Assembly: GCF_041928815.1 (NCBI RefSeq)
Contig: NZ_JBHFEI010000017.1
Coordinates: forward strand, 9,293 to 73,292
DNA: 64,000 nt
Source: JBHFEI01 sp041928815
GTDB taxonomy: Bacteria > Pseudomonadota > Alphaproteobacteria > Rhizobiales > Rhizobiaceae
Reading direction: 5' to 3'
Shown here piece after piece: positions 18,352-25,938 of the stretch. Each line of letters opens with the position of its first letter. Position 1 is the first letter of the stretch. The notes under the pieces were generated by a model. The model ran no database searches, was not told the origin of the DNA, and saw only the letters and a program-made list of their open reading frames with translations. The translations under genes and the position numbers were made by a program.

Positions 18352-19898
18352 CAGTGATGTCCTGCCATATGGGCGCCGATCGCGGCCATGTCGGCACCGC
18401 GCGCCGGGGTCTCGTAGACGAGCCTTCCCTCGGACATGACGAGGATGCGGTCGGAGAGTTCGAGCAGTTCGTCGAGGTCCTCCGAGATCAGCAGCACGGC
18501 CGTGCCGGCATTGCGCGCCTTCATGATCCGGGCGCGGATCTCGGCGACGGCGGAGAAATCGAGGCCGAAGCAGGGATTGGCGACGACCAGCAGGTCGACA
18601 TCCCCGGTCAGTTCCCGCGCCAGCACCGCGCGCTGGACATTGCCCCCGGAAAGCGCCGCGATCGGCGAGGCGGGCGAAGCCGTCTTCACCTTGAAATCCG
18701 AGATCAGCCTGCCTGCCCGCGCCTTCATCGCCTTCATGTCGAGCCAGATCGCGTCCTTGCCCGCCTTGTCGACGTCGAAGGTGCGGAAGGCGAGGTTCTC
18801 CGTCACCGTCATGCGCGGGGCGCAGGCATTGTTCAAGGGCTCCTCCGGGATGAAGCGGACATTGTTTGCCCGGGTCTCGCCGCGCGTCGCGCCGTATCTC
18901 TCGCCCTTGACGCTCACCATGCCGGCGTCGGTCGGCCGCTGGCCGGCAAGCACCTCGGCGAGTTCCTTCTGGCCGTTGCCGGAAATGCCGGCGATGCCGA
19001 CGATCTCGCCGGATTTGACCGTGAGACTGTCGATGGCGATCTCCTTCAGGCCGGAGCGGTCCGGCGCACGGATGTCCGACATGGTCAGCACCGGTTTCGC
19101 GTCGGCCGGCGTCGGCATGCGTTCGTCGAGCTCGGCGAGCTTGACGTCGCCGATCATCATCGCCGCCATCGCCTTGGTCGAGAGGTCGGAGACCCTGCCG
19201 GTGCCGGTCATCCTGCCGCGCCTCAGAACGGTGACGGCGTCGGCGAATTTCGTCACCTCGTGGAACTTGTGGCTGATCATCAGCACGGTCAGCTCACCCC
19301 GTTCGGTCATGCCGCGCACGAGGCCGAGCATCTCGTCCGCCTCCTGCGGCGTCAGCACCGAGGTCGGCTCGTCGAGGACGAGGAAGGTGCGGCCGAGATA
19401 GAGCTGCTTGACGATTTCAAGCTTCTGCTTCTCTCCGGCGGCAAGCTCGCTCACCGGCCGGTCGAGCGGGATGCGAAACGGCATGCGCTCCATGAAGGCG
19501 GCGAGCGTCTTGCGCTCCTTTGCCCAGTTGATCACCGCCGGCACGCTCGTCCGGCTGATCACCAGGTTTTCCGCCCCGGTCAGCGACGGGACGAGGGTGA
19601 AATGCTGGTAGACCATGCCGAGCCCGAACCCGGCGGCGTCGCGCGGCGAGGCGATCGCCACCTCGCGGCCGTCGACCATCAGCTGGCCGGAGGTCTGGTG
19701 GTAGAAGCCCATGATGCATTTGACCAGCGTCGATTTTCCCGCGCCGTTCTCGCCGAGCAGCGCGTGGAAGGAGCCGGCCGGCACCTTGATCGAGACGTGG
19801 TCGAGCGCGGTGAAGGCACCGAAGCGCATGGTCATGTCCACCGTCTCGATGCTGACGGCGGGGGTGGATTTTTCCGGAAGCGCGTCGCCGACCTTCAT
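18351..19898 (-). CDS. BMP-type ABC transporter ATP-binding protein (two ATPase domains)
   Basis: A 515-residue double ATPase of the nucleoside/BMP uptake class (NupA/YufO-like). The first domain has GENGAGKST and LDEPTSVL with the variant signature LAAGEKQK. The second has a degenerate P-loop (GISGNGQKE), the signature LSGGNVQRA and the unusual Walker B region LLVVANPCFGLD. It energises the two permeases encoded upstream. The ATG overlaps the biuH stop (ATGA). The biuH gene separates it from the permease genes, so enzyme and transporter genes are interleaved. Confidence 0.94.
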   Translation of the reverse strand: MKVGDALPEKSTPAVSIETVDMTMRFGAFTALDHVSIKVPAGSFHALLGENGAGKSTLVKCIMGFYHQTSGQLMVDGREVAIASPRDAAGFGLGMVYQHFTLVPSLTGAENLVISRTSVPAVINWAKERKTLAAFMERMPFRIPLDRPVSELAAGEKQKLEIVKQLYLGRTFLVLDEPTSVLTPQEADEMLGLVRGMTERGELTVLMISHKFHEVTKFADAVTVLRRGRMTGTGRVSDLSTKAMAAMMIGDVKLAELDERMPTPADAKPVLTMSDIRAPDRSGLKEIAIDSLTVKSGEIVGIAGISGNGQKELAEVLAGQRPTDAGMVSVKGERYGATRGETRANNVRFIPEEPLNNACAPRMTVTENLAFRTFDVDKAGKDAIWLDMKAMKARAGRLISDFKVKTASPASPIAALSGGNVQRAVLARELTGDVDLLVVANPCFGLDFSAVAEIRARIMKARNAGTAVLLISEDLDELLELSDRILVMSEGRLVYETPARGADMAAIGAHMAGHH

Positions 19899-20596
19899 GG
19901 CAGGTCCCTCACGAAAGCGGTGGAATTGGAGACGGAGCCGAAGACGCCGCCCTGCATCTTGACCATCTTGATCGCGGCGAGGTGGTTGCCGTAGTCCGTG
20001 GCGCCGCAGCAATCCTCCAGCATCAGGCATTCGAAGCCGCGGTCGTTGGCCTCGCGCATCGTGGTCGAGACGCAGACATCGGTGGTGATGCCGGTCAAGA
20101 CGATGTTCTCGATGCGCTTCTGGTTGAGGATCAGTTCGAGGTCGGTGGCGCAGAACGAACCCTTGCCGGGCTTGTCGATGATCACTTCCCCGGGAAGGGG
20201 GTAGAGTTCCTCGATGATGTCCCAGCCCGGTTCGCCGCGCGTGAGGATGCGGCCGCAGGGGCCGGCGTCGCCGATGCCGGCGCCGATGCGCTGCGAGCGC
20301 CAGCGCTTGTTGGCCGGCAGGTCGGCAAGGTCCGGCCTGTGGCCCTCGCGGGTGTGGATGATGTGGTAGCCCTTGGCCCGCATCGCCGCGAGCACCTTTT
20401 TGATCGGTTCGATCGGCGCCTGCACCAGTGCCAGGTCATAGCCCATATGGTCGACATAGCCGCCCTTGCCGCAGAAATCGGTCTGCATGTCGATGATGAT
20501 CAGCGCGGTGTTGTCGGGCCTGAGCTTGCCGTTCCAAGGCCAGTCGTAGGGATCGGCCTTGATGTAGTCGCCTGTCACCTCTGCCATCGCATCCAT
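19895..20596 (-). CDS. biuH: Biuret amidohydrolase BiuH
   Basis: A 233-residue isochorismatase-like cysteine hydrolase that hydrolyses biuret to allophanate and ammonia. With the start at 20596 (MDAM, AGGAG 8 bases upstream) the catalytic residues fall at Asp36 (IIIDMQTDF), Lys142 (IDKPGKGSF) and Cys175 (TTDVCVSTTM), the numbering I recall for the studied Rhizobium leguminosarum enzyme. KRWRSQRIGAGIGD and EDCCGATDYGNHL are further BiuH-like blocks. A start at 20623 would add nine residues. The product feeds AtzF encoded in the same operon. Confidence 0.96.
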   Translation of the reverse strand: MDAMAEVTGDYIKADPYDWPWNGKLRPDNTALIIIDMQTDFCGKGGYVDHMGYDLALVQAPIEPIKKVLAAMRAKGYHIIHTREGHRPDLADLPANKRWRSQRIGAGIGDAGPCGRILTRGEPGWDIIEELYPLPGEVIIDKPGKGSFCATDLELILNQKRIENIVLTGITTDVCVSTTMREANDRGFECLMLEDCCGATDYGNHLAAIKMVKMQGGVFGSVSNSTAFVRDLP

Positions 20597-20638
20597 GTCG
20601 AAACTCCTGAGATCAGCGGTCATTCGGAAAAGCGGGAA

Positions 20639-21568
20639 TCATTTGGTGATCGACAGCGCACCCGGCGCGCCGGCGAGCGCGCGCGTCGGCGAGGAGGTGG
20701 CGATCAGGATGGCGAGCGTCAGCACGTAAGGGGCGGCGTAGAAGAGGTAGTAGCCTTGCGTCACGCCGATCGATTGCAGCGCGGGCCCGAGCGCGCCGGC
20801 GCCGCCGAAGAGAAGGGCGGCGAAGAAGCAGCCGATCGGGTTCCAGCGGGCGAAGATGACGAGCGCCACGGCCATCAGGCCCTGGCCAGACGAGATGCCC
20901 TCGTTCCAGGAGCCGGGATAATAGAGCGAGAGATAGGCGCCGCCGACGGCGGCGAGCGCGCCGCCGACGCCAGTGGCGATCAGCCGGACGGTGTCGGGGT
21001 TGAGCCCCATGGCGCGCGCCGCATCCGAACTGTCGCCGACGACACGCAGGATCAGGCCGAGGCGGGTGTTGCGGAAGGCCCACCAGAGGAAGACGGCGAG
21101 CAGGCCGCCGAGGATGAACAGCACGTTGATGTTCAGCGCCGCCTGCACCTGCGGGCTTTCCGCCCAGCCGCCGAAAGGGATCGACGGCAGACGCGGCGCC
21201 GAGGGCTGGATGAAGGGCTTGCCGAGAAAGAAGGCGATGCCGAGGCCGAACTGCATCATGGCGATGCCGATGGCGATGTCGTTGACCTTCGGAAACTTGC
21301 AGATGAAGCCGTGCAGCAGGCCGAAGAGCACGCCGGTTCCCATGGCGGCGAGAACGCCGAGCCAGGGCGACTGGGTCATCACCGCGACGGCGTAGGCCGT
21401 CATCGCGCCGAAGACCAGCGTGCCTTCGAGCCCGAGATTGATGCGGCCGGAGCGTTCGGTGATCGCCTCGCCGAGCGAGACGAAGATGAAGGGCGTGGAG
21501 ACGCGGATGGCGCCGGCGAAGATCGCGAGCGGCACGCCCCAGAGGCCGATGCCTGAGTCTTCCATCAT
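20639..21568 (-). CDS. BMP-type ABC transporter permease 2
   Basis: A 309-residue membrane permease (BPD_transp_2 family, nucleoside-type subclass) with about 8-9 hydrophobic segments. Hallmarks are TPFIFVSLGEAITERSGRINLGLEG near the N-terminus and GLNPDTVRLIATGVGGALAAVGGAYLSL in the second half. The ATG at 21568 overlaps the stop of the first permease gene. An apparent much longer frame reaching to 22711 is only read-through of the non-coding frame opposite permease 1. Confidence 0.94.
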   Translation of the reverse strand: MMEDSGIGLWGVPLAIFAGAIRVSTPFIFVSLGEAITERSGRINLGLEGTLVFGAMTAYAVAVMTQSPWLGVLAAMGTGVLFGLLHGFICKFPKVNDIAIGIAMMQFGLGIAFFLGKPFIQPSAPRLPSIPFGGWAESPQVQAALNINVLFILGGLLAVFLWWAFRNTRLGLILRVVGDSSDAARAMGLNPDTVRLIATGVGGALAAVGGAYLSLYYPGSWNEGISSGQGLMAVALVIFARWNPIGCFFAALLFGGAGALGPALQSIGVTQGYYLFYAAPYVLTLAILIATSSPTRALAGAPGALSITK

Positions 21569-22692
21569 GCGCTCCTTTTCCAGAGGTCGGGATTGAAGAT
21601 CCTGAAGCGGCCGTAGAAGGTCTCGCAGAACAGGATGACAATGAAGAGCGTGCCCTGCAGCACCAGCACGGTGGCGTCGGGCAGGCCCATGCGCCGCTGG
21701 ATCAGGCCGCCCGAGGCGTCGATGCCGCCGAGAAGGATCGCGACCGGGATGATCGCCAGCGGATTGTGGCGCGCGAGGAAGGCGACGAGGATGCCGGTAT
21801 AGCCGTAGCCGGCGGCGATCGAGGCGTTGGCGCTGCCCTGCACCGCCGCGACCTCGACCATGCCGGCAAGGCCGGCGAAGGCGCCGGCGATCGCGGTGAA
21901 GCCGACGATCAGCCGGCCGACGGGCAGGCCCTGGATCTGCGCCGCGCGGACGTTGCCGCCGGCGATACGGGCGGCGAAGCCGAAGCTCGTCGCCTCGATC
22001 AGGATGTAGGAGACGAGGCAGGCGACGACGCCGATGACGAGGCCCCAGTGGACATCCATGCCGGGGATGTTGCCGAGCATGAACTCGGCCGGCAGCGGCG
22101 TGGTCGAGGGCTTGTTGAGCGAGGCCGGATCGCGCAGCGGCCCCTCGATGATCTGGTTCATCAGCGCGATGGCGATATAGGCCATCAGGAGGGAGGCGAT
22201 CGTCTCGTTGACGCCGCGATAGTGGCGAAGCACGCCGACGAGGCCGATCCAGACGCCGCCGGCGATCATGCCGGCGATGCCCATCAGCGGCAGGACGATC
22301 ACCGGCGGAAAGGTCGCCGTCAGCGGCAGGGCGATCGCCGCCCCGGCCAGCCCGCCGAGCACGACGGCACCCTCGCCGCCGATGATGACGAGGCCGAGCC
22401 GTGCCGGCAGCGCGACGCAGAGCGCCGTCAGGAGGAGAGGGGCCGCGCGGCTGAGGCTGTTCTGCCAGGAGAACCAGGAGCCGAAGGCGCCGGTATACAT
22501 CAGCGTGAACAGCTGGACCGGCGACTTGCCGTTCAGCAGGATGAAGACGGAGAAGATCGCCAGGCCGGCGACCATCGCGCCGACGGCAATCGCGAAAGGT
22601 TCGCCCCTTCGGGCGAGCCATTCCAGGAAGGCCCGGCTTCCGGAGGTCCGGATGAGGGGCGGCAGGGCGGGACTGTTCACCTCGATCGTCAT
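21565..22692 (-). CDS. BMP-type ABC transporter permease 1
   Basis: A 375-residue inner-membrane permease with an N-terminal cytoplasmic stretch of about 35 residues and roughly 9-10 membrane segments. The family feature LGLVIIGGEGAVVLGGLAGAA precedes IAGGNVRAAQIQGLPVGRLIV. It pairs with permease 2 as the channel of the putative biuret/ureide importer. GGAGA precedes the start, and it is 26 bases after the binding-protein stop. Confidence 0.94.
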   Translation of the reverse strand: MTIEVNSPALPPLIRTSGSRAFLEWLARRGEPFAIAVGAMVAGLAIFSVFILLNGKSPVQLFTLMYTGAFGSWFSWQNSLSRAAPLLLTALCVALPARLGLVIIGGEGAVVLGGLAGAAIALPLTATFPPVIVLPLMGIAGMIAGGVWIGLVGVLRHYRGVNETIASLLMAYIAIALMNQIIEGPLRDPASLNKPSTTPLPAEFMLGNIPGMDVHWGLVIGVVACLVSYILIEATSFGFAARIAGGNVRAAQIQGLPVGRLIVGFTAIAGAFAGLAGMVEVAAVQGSANASIAAGYGYTGILVAFLARHNPLAIIPVAILLGGIDASGGLIQRRMGLPDATVLVLQGTLFIVILFCETFYGRFRIFNPDLWKRSA

Positions 22693-22718
22693 GGCGATCT
22701 CCTCGCTTCAACCGTCAA

Positions 22719-23846
22719 TCACGACGTCGAGCCGATCACGCCCTCGACGAGGTAACCCATGCTTTCGAGCTCGATCGCGTCCTCGGCATAGGCCGTGCCG
22801 GTGGCAACGACGTCCGCGCCCTTGTTGTCCTTGATCGGACCCTTGAAGACGGAGAAGCCGCCGCCCGTCATCTCGGCGAGCGTTGCGTCGAATTTCTTCC
22901 GGGCCTCCTCCGACACGGCCGGACCGAGCGGGCTCATCTTGACGAAGCCGTCCTTCAAGCCGCCGCGGACGAAATTGCCGAGCGGCTCGCCGGCCTGGGC
23001 CTTCTTGATGAAATCGGTGTAGACGTTGCCCCAGGCCCATTCGGCGCCGGTCAGGTATTTTTCCGGCGCGAGCGGGCTCTGGTTGGCATGGTAGCCACAG
23101 ACGAAGGCGCCGCGGCCGGCGGCGGTCTCGACCACGACCTTCGGGCTGTCGACATGGCAGGTGACGACGTCGACGCCCTGGTCGATCAGCGCGTTGGTGG
23201 CTTCCGCCTCCTTGACCGCCAGCGACCATTCACCGGTGAAGATCACCTGGCAGGTGATCGCCGGATCGACCGAGCGGGCGCCGAGCAGGAAGGAATTGAT
23301 GTTCTGCAGCACCTGCGGGATCGGCTTGGCGGCGACGAAGCCGATCTTCTTGCTCTTCGAGGCGTAGCCGGCGGTGATGCCGTTCAGGTACTGGCCCTGG
23401 CCGATATAGCCGAAATAGGAGCCCGTGTTCATCGGGTTCTTGCCCTCCTGCCACAGGCCCCCGCAGTGGCGGAACTGCACGTCGGGATACTTCGCCGCCA
23501 TCGCCAGCATATGCGGGTCGAAATAGCCGAAGGACGTCGGGAAGACGAGCGTCGCGCCGTCGAGGTTGATCATCGATTCCATCGTCTTCTGCACGTCGAC
23601 GGTTTCGGGAACGTTTTCCTCCTCGACGACGGTCACACCCGGCAGCGCCTTGATGGCGGCCGCGCCCTCGGCATGGGCCTGGTTGTAGCCGTAGTCGTCC
23701 TTGGGGCCGACATAGATGAAGCCGACGGTCAGGGCTTCCTGCGCGACGGCGCGGCCGGCGAGGAGCGACGGCCCGAGGCCGAGCGTAAGGCCGGCGGCGG
23801 AGGAGGTGCGCAGGAATGTGCGGCGGGTAAGGGAAAGGCGGGTCAT
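22719..23846 (-). CDS. BMP-family ABC transporter substrate-binding protein (Tat-exported)
   Basis: A 375-residue periplasmic binding protein of the basic-membrane-protein/nucleoside class. The N-terminus carries a Tat-type signal (LTRRTFLRTSSAAG), with cleavage expected near ALAGRAVAQ-EAL or just after. The mature part begins LTVGFIYVGPKDDYGYNQAHAEG, as in family members that bind purine-like or ureide ligands. AGGGAG lies 6 bases before the start. It is the first gene of the operon, directly behind the sigma-54-type promoter, and should capture biuret or a related condensed urea (inference from the operon). Confidence 0.93.
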   Translation of the reverse strand: MTRLSLTRRTFLRTSSAAGLTLGLGPSLLAGRAVAQEALTVGFIYVGPKDDYGYNQAHAEGAAAIKALPGVTVVEEENVPETVDVQKTMESMINLDGATLVFPTSFGYFDPHMLAMAAKYPDVQFRHCGGLWQEGKNPMNTGSYFGYIGQGQYLNGITAGYASKSKKIGFVAAKPIPQVLQNINSFLLGARSVDPAITCQVIFTGEWSLAVKEAEATNALIDQGVDVVTCHVDSPKVVVETAAGRGAFVCGYHANQSPLAPEKYLTGAEWAWGNVYTDFIKKAQAGEPLGNFVRGGLKDGFVKMSPLGPAVSEEARKKFDATLAEMTGGGFSVFKGPIKDNKGADVVATGTAYAEDAIELESMGYLVEGVIGSTS

Positions 23847-23894
23847 CGGCAGGCTCCCTGTTCAAGGCGGTTCAAAGGATCGCAGTGAACTGTA

Positions 23895-23910
23895 TGCAAC
23901 CTGCATGCCA
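23895..23910 (-). promoter_or_regulatory. Sigma-54 (RpoN) promoter of the biuret operon
   Basis: Read on the minus strand, TTGGCATG-CAGG-TTGCAT matches the -24/-12 consensus TGGCACG-N4-TTGCW with a single C-to-T change and exact spacing. The predicted start is near 23884, giving a leader of about 38 bases before the binding-protein ATG. Sigma-54 control fits an operon that harvests nitrogen. Activation would need an enhancer-binding protein such as NtrC. Confidence 0.75.
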
Positions 23911-23965
23911 ATTTTTAAATCGAGTTAAATCATATGTTTACCGATATAAGGGATCGACCTATGTC

Positions 23966-23983
23966 AAAACTGCATGCAGTTTT
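23966..23983. promoter_or_regulatory. 18-bp perfect palindrome, probable operator
   Basis: AAAACTGCATGCAGTTTT is identical on both strands. It lies about 80-100 bases upstream of the predicted biuret-operon start, in the AT-rich divergent intergenic region. Its core TGCATGCA resembles TGTATACA at 24154-24161 beside the GntR gene, so both may bind that regulator. An upstream activator site is also possible. Confidence 0.6.
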
Positions 23984-24047
23984 TCCTCTTAAATGATGAA
24001 ATTTTGTCCATTGATTAAAATTCTGTCTTATGTAGCGACCAGGCTCC

Positions 24048-24060
24048 GCACTTGCGGTGC
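24048..24060. promoter_or_regulatory. GCAC-N5-GTGC inverted repeat, possible enhancer
   Basis: GCAC-TTGCG-GTGC lies about 165 bases upstream of the predicted sigma-54 start, a normal enhancer distance. NtrC sites have GCAC-N7-GTGC, so this one is two bases too short. It is listed only as a candidate. Confidence 0.25.
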
Positions 24061-24153
24061 CTCCCACGGGAAGTCCCGTCCCTGCGAGAATAAATATTGA
24101 TAGATTTCAATATATTGTTGCGGGAATTGACAAGGTCTCCCGCGCCGTGCATG

Positions 24154-24161
24154 TGTATACA
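24154..24161. promoter_or_regulatory. TGTATACA operator half-pair at the GntR start
   Basis: An 8-bp palindrome typical of GntR/FCD operators (core GTATAC) ends 2 bases before the regulator ATG. Binding there would block expression of the regulator gene itself. Confidence 0.5.
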
Positions 24162-24163
24162 AT

Positions 24164-24883
24164 ATGAGTCATGATCGAGAATCGGCGTCCGTCCGGCGCC
24201 CGCGCAAGCGTGTCGTCGTCCGCTCGGGAACCACCGTCGAGCAGATGGTCCGGGCGATCGCCGACATGATCGTTACCGGCGTGATGCGTCCCGGCGAGAA
24301 GCTCGACGAAATCTCGCTTGCGGGCCGCTTCGAGGTGTCGCGCACGCCGGTGCGCGAGGCGCTCGGCCAGCTCTGCGCCATGGGCCTGGTCGCGCGGGAG
24401 CCGAACCGCAGCGCGGTCGTGTCGACGGTAACGCCGGACCATCTCGCCTCGATGTTCGAGGCGATGGCGGAGCTCGAAGGCATCTGCGCCCGGTTGTCGG
24501 CGCAGCGGATGACGGCGGAGGAGCGCCGCCTGCTCGAGGCCGAGCATCGCGCCTCCGCCCGCCTCGTCCATCGCAACGCCGAGGACGAGTACGAAGCGCA
24601 CAATACCGATTTCCACACCCGTCTCTATCGGGGCGCCCACAGCGACCACATCACCGATCTCGCGATGCAGACGCGATCGCGCCTCGCCCCGTTCCGCCGC
24701 GCCCAGTTCCGCATTCCCGGACGTCTGACGAAATCCTTCGACGAGCACGAGGAGATCGTGCGGGCCGTGTTGCGGGCCGATGCGGCGGCGGCGGCGCGCG
24801 CGGCGCATGCCCATGTGGCGATCGTCAGCGATGCGAGCGCGGTGTTCGCCACCCGTCCTGCCGAAAGGCTCGCCATGCGTTGA
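24164..24883 (+). CDS. GntR-family transcriptional regulator (FadR subfamily, FCD domain)
   Basis: A 239-residue regulator. A basic N-terminus precedes a winged helix (about residues 25-90, with PGEKLDEISLAGRFEVSRTPVREAL) and an all-helical FCD effector domain with metal-binding histidine positions around HNTDFHTRLY and a late DEHEEIVRAV. It is divergent from the biuret operon, so it is the likely local regulator responding to a pathway metabolite. The ATG at 24164 has no clear ribosome binding site and abuts TGTATACA. No alternative in-frame start keeps the whole DNA-binding domain. Confidence 0.9.
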   Translation: MSHDRESASVRRPRKRVVVRSGTTVEQMVRAIADMIVTGVMRPGEKLDEISLAGRFEVSRTPVREALGQLCAMGLVAREPNRSAVVSTVTPDHLASMFEAMAELEGICARLSAQRMTAEERRLLEAEHRASARLVHRNAEDEYEAHNTDFHTRLYRGAHSDHITDLAMQTRSRLAPFRRAQFRIPGRLTKSFDEHEEIVRAVLRADAAAAARAAHAHVAIVSDASAVFATRPAERLAMR

Positions 24884-24898
24884 GGCGGGTGCGCGGCG

Positions 24899-25273
24899 TC
24901 AGTGCCGCGCGACTGTCCGGCCGTTCAGCTTGGCGGTGATGCCGTTGAGGTCCGCGGCGACCTCGCCCAGCGCCGCGGCGATCGTCGCCTCGCTGCGTTC
25001 CTGCTCGGCGGCGAAGCTGTCGCGGGTCTGCCGCAGTGCCGCGACGTCGGCCTCGAGCGCCTTCAGCCGCCGGTTCACCTCCGAAAGCTCGTCGGTCACC
25101 ATGATCCCGGCCATGACCGTGAGCCGCAGGTCGCCGATCTCGCCGAACTGCGACTTCAGATGGCCGACATAGCGGTCGAAACGCGCGGCAAGCTCGGTCA
25201 GGTGGTCTTCCTGGCCCTCCTCGCAGGCCATGCGATAGGCCTTGCCGTCGATCATCACCGTTATCTGCGCCAT
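24899..25273 (-). CDS. zapA: Cell division protein ZapA
   Basis: A 124-residue ZapA that binds and bundles FtsZ at the division ring. The N-terminal ZapA domain starts MAQITVMIDGKAYRMAC, followed by LTVMAGIMVTDEL and a C-terminal coiled coil (about residues 65-120) with heptad-like leucines and alanines. AAGGAAAAG precedes the ATG. It is co-directional with the DUF4164 gene 43 bases upstream. Downstream of it the accessory block begins with the convergent GntR gene. Confidence 0.95.
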   Translation of the reverse strand: MAQITVMIDGKAYRMACEEGQEDHLTELAARFDRYVGHLKSQFGEIGDLRLTVMAGIMVTDELSEVNRRLKALEADVAALRQTRDSFAAEQERSEATIAAALGEVAADLNGITAKLNGRTVARH

Positions 25274-25316
25274 GACGCTTTTCCTTTGTCCCCTGTCGAC
25301 GTCCGACCTGTCGGCG

Positions 25317-25589
25317 TCAGCGGTCGAGCACGGCGCGGATCGTTTCCATCGCCGTCACCAGCCGGCGCGAGACCTCGCGGTTGACCTCTTCGAGCCGGTT
25401 GGCGCGAAACTGCGACTGGTCGAGTTCCTGCGCGAGGCGTGACCGGTCGGTGTTGACCCGCCGTACCTCGCCCTCGATCTCGCCCTGGTCGCGTTCGCGC
25501 GCGAAGCGCGCATCGATCGCGCCATCGAGCCCGCGCACGGCCGCGCGCAATTCCTCGATCGCCGCCGCCACCTTCTGTCCTGCCGCCAT
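25317..25589 (-). CDS. DUF4164 family small coiled-coil protein
   Basis: A 90-residue, largely helical protein (MAAGQKVAAAIEELRAAVRGL, then charged heptads to the end) of a small alphaproteobacterial family usually encoded beside zapA. It has no signal or membrane segment. A structural or divisome-accessory role is only inferred from the neighbour. The start at 25589 is chosen on family length; an in-frame start at 25763 would add 58 non-family residues. Confidence 0.88.
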   Translation of the reverse strand: MAAGQKVAAAIEELRAAVRGLDGAIDARFARERDQGEIEGEVRRVNTDRSRLAQELDQSQFRANRLEEVNREVSRRLVTAMETIRAVLDR

Positions 25590-25840
25590 GGTCCCGTTCC
25601 GCACGCTTGACGCGCGGCGCATCATCGCTGGAGGGCTCTCCGCGAATCGTCCGCCGCCTGCGCACACTTCACTGCCCCTAACGTAGGAAAGACCGGTGCC
25701 CGGCGTCAATCGCCGAAGCGGACCGCGCCCTTCCACACGGGGGTCGCTGACGCGCTTTTCCACCGTTTCACATCGATCGGGAGGGGGTGTCGCAGCGGCG
25801 TGAAAACCTGTCGCGCACGGGCCGGAACCCGGCGTTTTTA

Positions 25841-25868
25841 TTGACTTGGTCCGCGCACCTGCTATGTG
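25841..25868 (+). promoter_or_regulatory. Sigma-70-type promoter of the tkt-gap-pgk cluster
   Basis: TTGACT at 25841-25846 and TATGTG at 25863-25868 are separated by 16 bases, close to the vegetative promoter consensus. Transcription would start near 25875, giving a leader of about 64 bases before tkt. This lies in the 349-base divergent gap between the DUF4164 gene and tkt; the rest of the gap shows no gene. Confidence 0.6.
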
Positions 25869-25883
25869 TCACCCGCTTCTCAC

Positions 25884-25908
25884 ACGGTCTTTGGAGGATA
25901 GAGACCGT
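25884..25908 (+). promoter_or_regulatory. Leader hairpin with an SD-like loop before tkt
   Basis: ACGGTCT (25884-25890) pairs perfectly with AGACCGT (25902-25908). The 11-base loop contains GGAGGA, a ribosome-binding-like sequence 40 bases before the tkt ATG with no start codon at the right distance. It may act on mRNA stability or as a protein/RNA contact; the function is unknown. Confidence 0.4.
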
Positions 25909-25938
25909 TCCCTGACAATCCAACGCAACGGAACAGTC

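Noticed and set aside
20639..22711. An apparent 690-residue fusion in the permease 2 frame
   Set aside because: The first 380 residues are low-complexity shadow of permease 1. The real permease starts at the ATGA overlap at 21568.
24048..24060. NtrC enhancer site
   Set aside because: GCAC and GTGC are 5 bases apart rather than 7. It is kept only as a weak candidate feature and not used as support for nitrogen control.
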